Source: Asterochloris sp. CNOR1 (taxonomy: Eukaryota; Chlorophyta; Trebouxiophyceae; Trebouxiales; Trebouxiaceae). From it: DNA of 64,000 nucleotides. Below, in pieces: positions 52,150 to 64,000 of the stretch (position 1 is its first letter; each line of letters opens with the position of its first letter). Location of the stretch: NCBI GenBank assembly GCA_963969365.1, contig OZ017747.1:3286001-3350000 (forward strand), read 5' to 3'. Under the pieces are notes generated by a model. It worked only from the letters and a program-made list of their open reading frames with translations. It did not search any database and was not told where the DNA came from. The position numbers were made by a program, and so were the translations under genes.

Positions 52150-55100
52150 ATGGGAAAGGTGCAGTTTCCCAGCCCTGCCTGTCCTGCCTGCCCTGCTGTC
52201 CTTGCTGCCAGTCTGCTGCAAGGGGCTCATCATGCAACTTTGCTACCTGCAGGAGAAGACTCACCTGAACATTGTGGTCATTGGCCACGTGGACTCTGGC
52301 AAGTCCACCACCACTGGCCACTTGATCTACAAGCTGGGCGGCATTGACAAGCGTGTCATTGAGAAGTTCGAAAAGGAGGCTGCTGAGATGAACAAGAGGA
52401 GCTTCAAATATGCCTGGGTGAGTGCCCTGCTAAAGGCTGCTGATGGGCCATATGCTCTGCAGGCCCTTCAGATGCTTTCTCAGGCTCCCTGCAGCTCCCT
52501 CAACCTGCCTTCTACTGTATAAGCAGGGCTGCAGGCTCTCTTGAGGGTGTTCCATGTTGCAGGTGCTGGACAAGCTCAAGGCCGAGCGCGAGCGTGGTAT
52601 CACCATCGACATTGCTCTGTGGAAGTTCGAGACCCCGAAGTACTACTGCACGGTCATCGACGCTCCTGGGCACCGTGACTTCATCAAGAACATGATCACA
52701 GGTGAGTCTGCAGGCCTGATCTGGGCTGGCAGGGGCTCAGTGAGCAACAGCAGGCTGTGCAGGCAGAATGGGGGCAAGTGTATGACTTTGGCAAGCTGGC
52801 GGCTGAACACATTGCGGTGTCTTTGCCAACTGGGCAACACCATGCCCTACTGCACTGTGTGTGGCCAGCAGGGAGCTCAGAAAGCTCGTCTGCAGGCTCG
52901 AAACACAATTTTACAACTTTGCCACCCATTGCGATGCATTATGCCTGCCACACACAATGCGTTCCTTGGCCTGCTGATGGCCATGGATGCTGATCACATG
53001 CAGGTGTTGTGCCAGCTGTCGTGCAGCATGCGCAGCTTGGCGTGGGGGAGCGCTGCGCTTTATCCTGCATGCATGTTGCAAACCCCTTCCGCCACTGCCC
53101 CTGCAGGCACTAGCCAGGCTGACTGCGCTGTTCTGATCATCGACTCAACCCCTGGTGGTTTTGAGGCTGGCATTAGCAAGGATGGCCAGACCCGTGAGCA
53201 CGCCCTGCTGGCCTACACTCTGGGTGTGAAGCAGATGATTGTGGCCCTGAACAAGATGGATGCCACCGAGCCTAAGTACGACCAGAAGCGGTATGATGAG
53301 ATTGTGAAGGAGGTTGGCAACTACATCAAGAAGGTCGGCTACAACCCTGCCAAGGTGAGCTGCCTTCATGGTGTTTGCTGCTGCTGCTGCCCTCGCACAG
53401 GTCTGGCTGCTTCATGCTGTTCAGGTGCCCTGCTGCCCTCATGACTGCACAGCCTTGGCTGTGGGCCAAGTGTCGCTCATGTGAAGTCAGCTGGGTCAGC
53501 TTTGGATGAATCACTTGACCTGCATGCCCTGGCAGCAGCAGTCTGACGCTGCCGAGTGAGCAGCATGCAGAAGCATGACAGTGGTGCTCAGAGCCTTTGT
53601 GTTGTCAGCCGGTAGCGTCGGCTGCCAACAGTAAGATGACTCCTAGCTGTGCAGCTTAGCACCGCCAGCTCATCCTACATGCCTCAGTCAAAACCGAGTC
53701 TTCCTCCCTGCTGTGTTGCAGGTCAACTTTGTGCCCATCTCCGGGTTCCAGGGCGACAACATGATTGAGAGGAGCTCCAACATGCCGTGGTACAAGGGCC
53801 CCATCCTGCTGGAGGCTCTGGACCAGGTGGACCCCCCCAAGAGGCCCTCTGACAAGCCTCTGCGCCTGCCCCTCCAGGTGAGCTGCGTCAAAATCTGTGC
53901 GGCGAATGCTTGCTCTTGCCGCCCCTTTGAAGCACCTCTGGGACAGCATGTTCCTGTGTTGGGGGCTCCTGCTGCATAGCTGTTGCTATGCTTGCGCACT
54001 GACTGTGCTGCTGCAGCATGGCTTGGCATGGTGTGCACAAAGTGGCACATCAGCAATTCATTGGCTGCGTCTGTGCTGTGGCTGAGTCGTCAGCTTGTGG
54101 CCCACAGGATGTGTACAAAATTGGTGGCATTGGAACGGTGCCCGTGGGCCGTGTGGAGACTGGTGTCATCAAGCCTGGCATGGTGGTGGTGTTTGCACCC
54201 TCAGGTGAGCTTTGCTGCAGACTTGCACGGCTGCAGCTGCGTTCACAGTTCTCAAAGATTTCATTGACTGCTGCCATCCTATTGTTTGCTGGTCGCGCCT
54301 GCATGTGATCTGGCTGTCGCAGGTCCTGTTGCATGGGTCACACCCTTGTACACACAGCCAGGCTGACGACCCTGCTCACCTGCTCTGCAGGTGTGACCAC
54401 TGAGGTCAAGTCTGTGGAGATGCACCATGAGGCTCTGCCTGAGGCACAGCCTGGAGACAACGTGGGCTTCAATGTGAAGAATGTCTCCGTTAAGGAGCTG
54501 AAGCGTGGGTTCGTCTGCTCTGACTCCAAGAATGACCCCGCCAAGGAAGCAACCAACTTCACAGCGCAGGTCAGCCTCTCACTGTATTCTGTACTGTGTT
54601 GTATGGCCATCCTCCTTTTTAGCTGCTTAAGCAGTAGGCCTGATCTGCCACATCGCCTGCCATCTCTACATCGGCCTGAGTCCCTGCTCTTGCAGGGCTG
54701 CTCATGCCCCTGTTGGCTTGTATATGTTTAATGCCGTAGAGGCCATTGTCAAGAAAGTCTGTAGTGCTGCCCTGCCAGCAGCGCATCCCTGAAAGTCAGC
54801 AGCGCCTGTTGACACAAAGTTTTGCTGTTGCAGGTCATCATCATGAACCACCCTGGCCAGATTGGCAATGGCTATGCCCCAGTGCTGGACTGCCACACAG
54901 CCCACATTGCTTGCAAGTTCTCCGAGATCCAGACCAAGATCGACAGGCGGTCTGGCAAGGAGCTGGAGGCTGCTCCCAAGTTCATCAAGAATGGTGACGC
55001 AGGTCAGTGCTTGCAGCCCATCTTCATTTGGTGACTGCTGGCTGCAACAGCACCCTCTGTGTGTGCTCCTGTGCAGGGTTGCACCGCTGTGCTGTGCATC

Positions 55101-55403
55101 TGATGGTGACGGTAGTGTTCTGCTCCTACAGCTTGGTCACAGTCACAATTCCTGAGGCAGGTACACAGCAGTGCACTGTACCTTGGCATCCTGTGCCTGA
55201 CTCAGTGCTTCTCCCGGGCTGCAGCCTATGTGATCATGGTGCCCACCAAGCCCATGTGTGTGGAGAGCTTCACTGCCTATCCCCCTCTGGGCCGCTTTGC
55301 CGTGCGCGACATGCGTCAGACCGTGGCCGTTGGTGTCATCAAGGCTGTGGAGAAGAAGGACGTGGCTGGCAAGGTTACCAAGGCTGCTGCCAAGAAGAAG
55401 TGA
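52150..55403 (+). CDS. translation elongation factor eEF1A
   Basis: GTPase that delivers aminoacyl-tRNA to the ribosome. Nine exons join in phase: 52150-52158 (only MGK), 52253-52417, 52563-52701, 53107-53354, 53722-53877, 54108-54204, 54391-54569, 54834-55002 and 55225-55403. G1 is [10 protein letters not shown]3 is [13 protein letters not shown]4 is NKMD and the eEF1A-specific start [20 protein letters not shown] is present. Domains 2 and 3 continue through [13 protein letters not shown] and [20 protein letters not shown] to the Lys-rich end KAAAKKK. This is true eEF1A and not the EFL paralogue that replaces it in many chlorophytes. A 9-bp first coding exon is notable. Head-to-head with SAS-6. 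Confidence 0.98.
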
Positions 55404-56058
55404 CTAGCCATGGCGCAGGGCCCCGCGCTTTGTGGCTGCCTGCACTCTTCCCCGCAGAAGCAGCAGCTGCCTCCCCCCGGTTGCATCACGGCAGGAGCGC
55501 CCCTGCTGCATGTGCCGATTATTTCTGGGCATGCAAGCTGTGCTCAGGCACTCCAGACATGGGTTTTAGATTTTAGATGGCAGGGCTCACTGTGCCCCTC
55601 ACATGAATTATGTGCCTAGCCTGTTGCGCAGCCAGTCTTCTAGAGGTTGAGCAACTCACAGTTCCCAGACAAATGCAATGCCCTGCTTGAAACCATGTTT
55701 TATGTCATGCTGAGGCCACCAATCAACTCGTGAAACTGATGGAAGAGACATGTCTCAGCCAAGCCCTTTGACCCAGAAAGCAGAAATCGTTTCCGCACCT
55801 AGGGGTGGAACTGTAATCGCATCAACACTGTGTATGACAGGTGAAGCAGCTGCCTGCACAAATATGCTTGCCATGCGATGGGCCATCTCGACAACGTGCA
55901 AATGCAGATCTGGACTGTGCCTTGGACGTACTCAGTTTTGATCAAGGACTCCAAGACTTTTCCTGGAGCAAGCACTACCCGGGAGACACAGGTGCTGCAG
56001 AATTGCCAAGTTGTGTTCGTTGTGCCGCATGTCACACAGCTAACGAGTAAAGACAGGG
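55404..56058. other. eEF1A 3' region and unassigned sequence
   Basis: After the eEF1A stop there is a 3' untranslated region of unknown length. A plus-strand open stretch at about 55878-56046 (WTVPWTYSVLIKDSKTFPG) reads somewhat like protein but no family was recognised; it may be a 5' exon of the following MPND-like gene. Confidence 0.3.
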
Positions 56059-59000
56059 GTGCTCAACATTGCAGAGTTCGAGGCGAATCTGGCTGGCAAG
56101 GAGCATGACCCCATCGAGACTGCAGCTGGTGAGGTGAGCTCTATCTCTGTGCTGCACAAGCCCTGTACATGTCTTGTTCAATGTGCATGCTGGCTGTGCA
56201 GAGCTGTAACAGCCTACGCTTTGCTGCAGGGCAGGGTGGCCTCAGCTGACGTCTCTGGGTTGCTGCAGCACCAAGACAGGGGGGCAGACCTCGGGGAAGC
56301 GCCTGCTAATACAGACGGTGAGGCAATGCTGCAATATCAAAGACGGCTGCGCCTGCCCCGCTGTGTCTTGAATCTTTATCTCCTGTGGAAAATGGGCCTT
56401 GAGCGCCTGCAGCCAACATTGATAGTGACGATACGGCTGAAACTGCTGAAATTGCTTCCGTTGAGGGTCTTGACGGCCATACAGCTGCTGGCGCCAGGGC
56501 GCAAAGATGCAGCACTTGTGCTGTGGGGCACATGCCTGCATGGCAGCTGCGACAGGGTGCCTGGGCACTGCAGGTGGGGGCAGCAAGGTGCCAGTGGCAA
56601 TGCTCAAGGGCAAGCCTGTTGGGGCAGAGACGCAGACAGTAGCACACAGGGTCAAGAAGCCTCAGCGGCCAAGCATTGGTGAGCTGGGTCAGAACCCCTT
56701 TAGCTCTGCACTCCTGCTGAAAGCTGCCCCGCTGCCACACGTGGCGCCCCACACCTGCCCCCAGACCAGAGCATGCACCAGCAGGCACTGCAACCCTGCT
56801 CATAGCGGCACCTAGGTGCTTGACATGCCTGCCTCCTGCCCTGCACGGCGGCAGCACCATCTCCTGCTGACAACGGCCCCCTGGCCAGACCTTGGTTCAT
56901 AGCTGCCTTCCTGATAGAGAGCAGCCACCCATGCATATATGCTGACCTGGTGCTTGGCATCCTGCAGCCCGCAGCCGGCCAGGCGGCACCACCCTCAAGC
57001 AGCTGATCGACGGGGGGCTGCTCAGACCAGGCGCCAACATCCTGTCAGTTGAGTACAAGGCCACCAGGACACTGGGCTCCCTACTGGCTGATGGGCGCAT
57101 CAAGGCCCACATCAAGGGCCAAGACATCATATTTGAGAGCCCCAGCGCCTTCAGTGTTGCTGTCAAACGCTTGCTGAACCCCACGCGCAAGGCTGACGAC
57201 GGCTGGAAGAGCATCAGGGTGGATGGCAAGGTGACAGAGCCCATGACAGCTGCTGGCTCGTCTGAACAGCTATGGCGCCCAGCAAGCCCCCAGACAGCAG
57301 CGCTACCCAAGGACGTTGCGTTTCAGACTTGTGTTGCAAGCTGTGAATGCATGCGAGAGGGCTGGAGGGGGGGTGCAGCACCAGATTGAAGTCGTGGGCA
57401 TGATCGAATGCTGTTCGTTGCCAGACTGTCTGTTGCTGACTGGACCTGGCCTCCTGCCAGCAGAAGTGTGACTGGATGTTGCTTCACCCAGTCTGAGCAC
57501 ATGAAAGGCGTTGTTGCGGTTGCCTGCAGAGTCTGGAGCACTACAAGCTGGAGATGACCAAGCAGGGCTTTGCATCTCTGGAAGATGTTGCACTTGAGGC
57601 CGTGGTGCCAGAGGGGGCAGCGCCGCCTCGCAAGAGGGCCCGCACGCAGAGGGCTGCTGGAGGCGGTGCGTGACTACTGCTCCATGTCTGGTGCATCATG
57701 CTGGGCCATGTCCTAAGTAGCAGTGTGCACCATGTTCTGTACAGTCTATTCCATTCCTTGCTGCCAGTTCCATGAATGTGATCTGGTGCAGCTGATGTTG
57801 TCTGCTTGTTTAACTGGGTGCAGGCCTCAGTGCCGGCGCGAGCAGCACAGGGGTGAAGCAGTGCGCCAGCGTTGCCAAGCTGCCGCATGCACTGGAGCAT
57901 ACTCGCACTGTGCTCTTGAAGCAGCAAAAGGGGGAGGTGGCTCATGTCCCGGACGGCAAGGTGCATGGGGATGGGGCAGTGGGCCATGTACTCAAGCTGC
58001 TGCTGCAGCAGCCAATGCAGCAGCCTGTCAGCGGGAAGCGTGCTGCCCCAGCTGACTCAGCAGCGTGCAGGCCACCATCGTTGCAGGGCCAGGGGCAGCT
58101 TTGAGCATGGAATTGAGAGACGTCTCCAGCCGCACTGCACTGCACCTGCCTTGGCCACCCACAGGGCTCTTGGCCAGCAACACTGCTCTGCAATTGCCTT
58201 TGGCATCAATGTGCGATCTGTACATGCTGGCAGCTACAAGCCAAATTGTGTTAATCTGGAAGCTCCTGTCCTGCAGGTATGTGGTGTTGCAGCAGCAGCA
58301 GGGGAGCCAGAGCACCACATGGTCACATGCCAGCGCTACAGGGGCAAGCCAGGGTCCCGGCAGCCTGGCACGCAGCCCTATAGGATACAGGTGGCTGCCT
58401 CTGTGTTGGCCACCATGGACTTCCATGCCCACCTCAACACCAAAGAGGTGCTTGGCCTGCTGGGTGGGACAGTCGATGAGGAACAGCGCCTCATACGGTG
58501 AGTGCCTGTGCGCATGCCTATACCAGCGATGCGCCAGCAGACATACTGGCCAGGGGCATCCCACGACCCAGAGTGCTGAGCCAGGGGGATTGAGTAGCCA
58601 GTCCATGGCCACCTGCCTGCTCTCACTTCCTGCAGCATCTGCACTGGCAGTGATGTCCTGCTGCCAGAGTGCCAAGCCAGGGGGCAAAGGGCGGTGAGAC
58701 GAGGCCCACAAACTACCTATCAGCTGGTGCACTGCCACCTGGCATCGGGCAGATTGCAGCAGCTGCAGGAGCAGCTGCTGCATTGGCAGCAGCACCCAGC
58801 TGACTTGAGCGCTGAGCCAGAGGATGAGCTGAACCCAGCCAGCTCACCGTGCCCTGACAGTGACTGCAGCCAGGCCGTGTGCTGCAACGCTTCCCTGTGC
58901 TCTGCCTGCAGGGTCATTGCGGTACGTCCCGTGAGGGAGGTGGCTGGGGCATTTGGGGCCAGTGTACAGGTGGACCCTCAGGACACAGAGCTTGCTGTGC

Positions 59001-60042
59001 AGGAGCTGACTCAGCATCACAAGCAGCAGTGAGTGTCTGGGATGGGCCCTCGTGCAATGCTCGCTGTTGAGAGGCATGCTGCCCTGCTGAGTGGCCGATG
59101 CGAGCGCCCTGCACAGGCCGCTGCCAAGGTCTGGTGATGTGGTGTTGTCCGGACCCTAGCAGCCAGTGCACTGCTATAGTCCCCCTGGTGAACACTCTTC
59201 TCAAGAGGCTTCTGCTTTACTTGGTGGCTGACGCATCTGTTCTGTACAGCCCTGCTCTGCAGGACATGGCTCTCGTGGGCTGGTACCATTCACATCCCAG
59301 TAGCCAGTGTGATCCCTCCCTGACTGACATCACCAGCCAGGTGGCACAGCAGGCTGCGCATCGAACTGCCCAGGGCTGCGAGCCATATATTGCAGCCATT
59401 GTGGGGCCCTTCAGCAGGCAGACGAGTCAGGCTCATAGCAATGTTACCTGGTTCTCTGTGGAGCGGGTCAGCGCTGGACCTGCGCAGGCCGGCGACCACA
59501 ATGCAGTGATGGGCTGTGTGCCCATGCAGCTGGAGGTGAGCTGATGCTTCCTGCCTCAGTATTGCATGTTGGTGGCGGCTGCACATTATTCTGGCATGCA
59601 TGGCTGAACTGCATTCAGCAGTGTCGGCTCTTATACAGTACCATGCTGCAGGTGACTGCCTCAGAAGATGACCTCCAGGATGCAGGGGAGCCGCTGTGTT
59701 CAGCCTTGAGCACCCTGGCCTCTCAGTACGCTTCACAGGTGGACACCACACATGAGCTCTGTGCAGATTGCTGTAGCAGGAGGCGAATTTTGCGGCATTT
59801 CTCTGCACTGGGCCAGCAGGCCTTTGCTCAGTACCAGTGAATTGCTGAATTGGCAGGTGTCCCGAGTGAACCTGGCGGCCAAGGAGGGCAAAATCAAGCT
59901 TCACAATCTGCGGAATAGTGTCCTCAGTTGGCTGCAGCACTGGTCACAGGAGGCCCAGCAGCAGCTGTGGGGCAGGCTGGAGCCTGCCCTTGTGGCCTTT
60001 CAGGAAGCTTGCAATCCTCCCAGTCAGGTCAGCAGCATTTGA
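56059..60042 (+). CDS. MPND-like RAMA-MPN (JAMM) protein
   Basis: Domain order matches animal MPND. An N-terminal RAMA domain is at about 56975-57230: TTLKQLIDGGLLRPGANILS, LGSLLADGRIKAHIKGQ, FESPSAFSVAVKRLLNP and DDGWKSIRVDGK. SLEHYKLEMTKQGF and a basic RKRARTQR stretch follow. Then the MPN/JAMM domain has MDFHAHLNTKEVLGLLGGTV with the catalytic Glu (about 58420-58475), and VGWYHSHPSSQCDPSLTD (about 59276-59330) with both His and the Asp of the zinc site, so it should be an active deubiquitinase-type metalloprotease. The C-terminus is helical (KLHNLRNSVLSWLQHWSQEA) and ends at 60042. RAMA domains are linked to reading adenine-methylated DNA. The N-terminal exons (from about 56059, EFEANLAGKEHDPIETAAG) are tentative. 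Confidence 0.8.
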
Positions 60043-60326
60043 GGTAGCACAAGGGTCCCAAGCTGAGCTTAATCTCTCCTGTGCTTGCCTGCAGGAAGAT
60101 ATATGCCATGCTGCGCCTCAGACTTAAAAACCCTTGAGCACCCTGCCCAAGACCCTGAAAGTTGTTGGACCGCAGCCATTGTGTATTGCTGTCAGCGAAG
60201 CTAGACACATCTGGGTGTCCTAGTTGCCCCTGAATCCTCCACAAACAATACTCATTTCCATGTGAGCTTTTGCATGTATGTTAATTTTCTAAAAGTGGGC
60301 AAAATAAGAGGCCATCATTGGCCGGC

Positions 60327-63300
60327 ATGGCTGGCCTCATGCAGGGCTGTTATCTGAATGCCACTGCTTGGAGCAGGCCACACTGCTGCAGCTGCCAACG
60401 TCCACTAGTTCACAGATCGAGTGCATGGCGACCACACTGCACAAAACGTCACAGGTTTCAGGTCACTGCAGCAAAGGGAGACGAGGTCAAGGAGTCTCCT
60501 CCAGAAACAGAGCCAGCACCTCTAAAGAGGAAGAAAGGCTCTAAGAAGCGGGCCAAAGCAGACCAGGAGCTGAAGCTCAGCAGCTTCAATCCCCTGACGC
60601 TAGGAAGGCAGTCTAGGCAGATCTTTGATGATGTTTGGCAGCAATTTACAAAGCTGAGCTCACCCACCCGGGGAGGCACAGACCGCCTTGCCCAAAGTGA
60701 CATTGGGAAGCTCAGTGCTGCCATCTCGCCAGGTGAGGCACTGCCGCATGCCGCCTGCTGTCCTCTGAGCAGGAGTTGCACGGACAAGCCCACTCATGTC
60801 CTTCTGATATCTGGTCTGCAATGGCCGACTACATCTGACCTGTGGAGCTGCCATGGCAGAGTTTGAGGCACCGCAGGCAGGGAACACGCAGGTGCTGGTG
60901 GTAGGAGCCACTGGCCGTGTGGGCCGTATCCTGGTGCGTAAGCTGCTGCTGCGCGGCTACAAGGTTCGTGCCTTTGTGCGGCAGAGCGAGGAGGCAGGCG
61001 AGGAGCAGCAGGCGCAACGTCCTGCAGGCAGGCTGCTCAGTGGCACTGCTAATGTGCAGGGATGAGAACACCCAGTCATCACGCTGGTCTGCATGGCCCA
61101 GCTGACGCAGGCAGGCAGCACAATCATTGCAGGCTCTGGCATCTCTGATGGTGACCTCACAGGGCATCCTGTTGACTTACAAACTATGTTGTTACTGCTG
61201 GACATGCAGTGCAGCAGTGAGCACTTGGTGCTGATATGTTGACAACCTCTGCCTCAGTGCCGGCCACTGCAAGCTGGCTTTGCGCTGCGACCCGACTGCC
61301 TGGGCTCACGAACTGACAGGCAAATGCTGGCTGCAGGCCTCCCTGATGCTGTGGACATTGTGTATGGCAATGTGGGGGACTATGTCTCCTGCAAGGCAGC
61401 CATGGAGGACATTGACAAGGTGAGCCATGAAAAATAAAGGTGCAAGGTGTGCTAGCCAGGCACTCAATGTGCTTGGGGCCGTCCGAAGCACCCTCTGCTT
61501 CGCCAGCAGCAATTGAGCAGATCGGGCAGGGCCAGCTGCTTGCAGGTGCAGCTCGACTTCGTAGCAGAGCAGGCATGCTCTTTGTTGGCAGCGCTGCCTC
61601 TGCTGGTCGGCACTGCCACATGGCCTGCTGCCTCCCCTGTTTTACTTGTCGCAAGCAACCTAGTTCCCTGCAAACCATGCGCCCCACTGCGCATGCCCAG
61701 CCCTGCACCACTCTGTTGTGCAGGCGCCAGAGTCAATGCATCACAGCACCCGCGACACACAGCTGCTGCCTGCAGGTGGTATACACTGCGTGTGCCACCA
61801 ACGTCATCCAGGTGGAGCTGAAGCGTGTGGAGGAGCAGGGGGTGGCCAACATGGCTAAGGCGCTGGCGGTGGGCCAGGCAGACCAGTCACACTTGCATCT
61901 GTTGGAATTATGATCTCTCTGCCAGAATTTGCTGACCAGCTTGCGTGCAGTGACATTGCTGCGCCCACACAACTGCTCTTTGGTGCTGTTTTAGCACCTG
62001 ACTCTGCTGGACCTGCGCAGTCAGCAGTGCAGAGGGGGCTTCCCAGACAACCTTTGTGGGTGCCTGGTCAAGGTGCAGCATTTGCTGTGCAGGATGTGCG
62101 CAACGAGCGCTTTCGCAGGAGCCGGGAGGCTGCCAAACTGCTCACCCAGAAGCTGGTGCCTCCCAAGGAGCTGAAGGCCATGCATGGTGAGGCCAGGCGG
62201 GCCGCCAAGGAGGGCAAGGAGGGCCCTGCGCCTCTGCAACAAATGGACCTGGGGGACTCGTCCCGCAAGGTCAGCCTTCGACCCAACAGCAGGCATGCCA
62301 CTGGCTTTCTTGCTTTGTAACTTCTTTGATTGAATGAAAGGTAGTTCCGTGTCTTGTTGCAGAGCTGATACCACAGTGGAGGTGGCAATCACTAGATCGC
62401 AAGGCTGCAGCCCCTTACAAGCAGTGTGCAGTGTGCTGATGAACAGGGCTGTCAGCCTGATGGCGTTGCCGTCAGTCCTCACCGACGCTGCACCACACCA
62501 CCCAGGGCATTGCTTCAGTCAGGCAACTTGGGGCTGAGGGGTCCTTGGTGTCGCACAGGCATGGCAGCTGCATTCAGGTAAGAACCAATCTACCACTACT
62601 CATGTGAGCTCTGCTTGCTTCAGGTGAAGGCCAGGATGGCCACCATCACAGACACTGCGGCAGCCCTGCAGAACAAGGCTGGCGGCTCCACTGCCAGTCT
62701 TACCCCTGCCGACATGGCCCAGCCTTCGGAGCCCATCAATGGCAAGGCTGCTGCTGCCAGCAATGAGGACATCCTGCAGCAGCTGATGATCCAGCTGGAC
62801 GCTGTGAAGCAGCTGTCCCAGAACTTCAAGGCCGAGGTGGCTGACTTTGGAAAGGAAGAGTGAGCAGAACTTCAGGAGTTGCATGAGCACCTGGCCTGGT
62901 CACACCAGCGAGGCACACCTTTAGCAGGGGAGGACAAGCAAGCTGATGAGAAACCGTTGCTTGCCAAGAGCTGCTGCAAGGAAGGCTGAGCACCAGCTTG
63001 CTCTCAGCCTGCATGTCAGTCACATTGCAGGCTCTACCTGGCTGCTGCCTATGACTTGAGCCAACGAGAAGGCCACGTCTTCATGTGCATGCCATGCTGG
63101 AGGCCTCTGGTTCCCTGTGGTCTTGGCATCCCCCATGACTGCTGCCCTGAGCTGTCTGCAGGTACAGGACGGCGTGGCGGCTTGGCCAGGTGGGTGTGCC
63201 TGACGACGACCCCTACAAGAAGATGTACGACATTGGCCAGGACAGGGCCAAAGCCAGGGTCAACAAAAGCGGAAACTTGCTGTTCCATGGTGAGAGTGCC

Positions 63301-64000
63301 AGCAGCAGAGCTCGCTGCGCTTCCAGGGAGCTCTGCCAGGGCAGTGTGCCTGGACAGTTCTCATGTATTGCAACAGCTTCACCTGCCAGAATGGCTATGT
63401 TGACCTGAGAGTGCATGCTGGGATGTCTGCAAGCAATGACATTTGGACGAGGCGGCACCGTCAAGCAGCCTGGTGGCCCAGATGCAAGTGCTCTGGCAAG
63501 CTCAGCCCTGTGTGAGGCAAATGCTGTATGACCAACTGCATTGGTGTACAGCAAGCTGGCAGTCAGCTCTGGGTGCCTGACCAACACCCTGCTGCAGGAT
63601 CAATCTATTCCAGGGGTGGGTATGCTGAGTGCGGGACCCTGCTCAGTGAGGAGACTCAGGCAGCCCTGGCAGCTTGCGAGGGTCTTGTGCTGAAAGTGCG
63701 CGGGGATGCGCACAACTACACCTGCTTCCTCACCACAGGCAAGCCTCCAGCACCAGCTCCTGCGCTGGCAAGCTACCTTTGTGTGAGGACCACCTGGAGG
63801 AATAACCACAGGCGCTGACGGGCGTCTGGAACATGAGCTGCACGTAGCACTGCTGAGGCACCATACACACGTCTCACAGCTGCACCAGATCAGTCAATCC
63901 CTCAAGTATGCACCACTTGCTGTACCTGAGCATCAGGCGAGGCCTGCCATGCCCACGTCTGCGATGCCCGATTTGCTGCCTGGCATGCCCGCAAGCACTG
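60327..64000 (+). CDS. HCF173-like SDR-CIA30 protein, partial at right edge
   Basis: HCF173 is a chloroplast protein with an atypical NmrA-like SDR fold interrupted by a CIA30 (NDUFAF1-like) domain; in Arabidopsis it activates psbA translation for photosystem II. The ATG at 60327 starts a Ser/Arg/His-rich transit peptide ending near RFQVTAAKGDE. Exon 1 ends at 60732 (FDDVWQQFTKLSSPTRGGTD). The next gives the NAD(P) loop VLVVGATGRVGRILVRKLLL. Later exons give DIVYGNVGDYVSCKAAMEDI, VVYTACATNVIQVELKRVEE, QDVRNERFRRSREAAKLLTQ, YRTAWRLGQVGVPDDDPYKK and the CIA30 part IYSRGGYAECGTLL with LVLKVRGDAHNYTCFLTTG. That exon ends at 63738 before gcaagc, a GC donor. The remainder lies outside the window. 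Confidence 0.8.

Overview
The window reads as nuclear DNA of a green alga (Chlorophyta), most likely a trebouxiophyte-type alga that keeps a ciliated stage. Evidence: intron-dense genes with short exons and CTGCAG-type acceptors; chloroplast proteins encoded in the nucleus (RbcX-like Rubisco chaperone, HCF173-like psbA translation factor, RsmE-like rRNA methyltransferase); algal-type histone 3' stem-loops; and genes for cilium or centriole parts (RIB43A, SAS-6, a Fuzzy-like longin protein). The species assignment is inference. No tRNA, rRNA, CRISPR array, transposon or virus-like element was recognised.

Left part (1-18 kb): a partial minus-strand gene at the edge, an RbcX-like gene (+), a GT92-type glycosyltransferase (+), a long multi-exon neutral ceramidase (-), RIB43A (+), a Fuzzy-like gene (-) and a small acidic Pro-rich protein (+). 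Ceramidase/RIB43A and Fuzzy/small gene are head-to-head pairs; RIB43A and Fuzzy are tail-to-tail, about 100 bp apart.

Middle part (19-38 kb): a complete core-histone quartet (H4-H3 and H2B-H2A, two divergent pairs, every gene with one intron) occurs twice as a 4.0-kb inverted repeat, 18981-22983 and 34019-38021, mirrored around 28501. The 11-kb single-copy spacer holds a plant-type membrane-protein AAA ATPase (-), a QCR10-like cytochrome bc1 subunit (+) and a type I methionine aminopeptidase (-). A short relic of a third H2A 3' end sits at the inner junction of the right arm.

Right part (39-64 kb): a secreted alpha/beta-hydrolase (+), a membrane-anchored DnaJ protein (+), a GNAT acetyltransferase (-), RsmE (+), a second alpha/beta-hydrolase (+), SAS-6 (-), eEF1A (+, head-to-head with SAS-6), an MPND-like RAMA-MPN protein (+) and an HCF173-like gene (+) cut by the right edge.

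The most unusual pattern is not one gene. In several unrelated genes the intron next to an exon holds one to four decaying tandem copies of that exon's own edge together with its splice site (ceramidase, RIB43A, MAP1, SAS-6, perhaps the glycosyltransferase). This suggests that introns here grow, and alternative splice sites arise, by tandem duplication across exon-intron borders. Exon junctions below were read by eye. Those of RIB43A, QCR10, eEF1A and the histones keep phase throughout; gene starts and inner exons of the others are often approximate.
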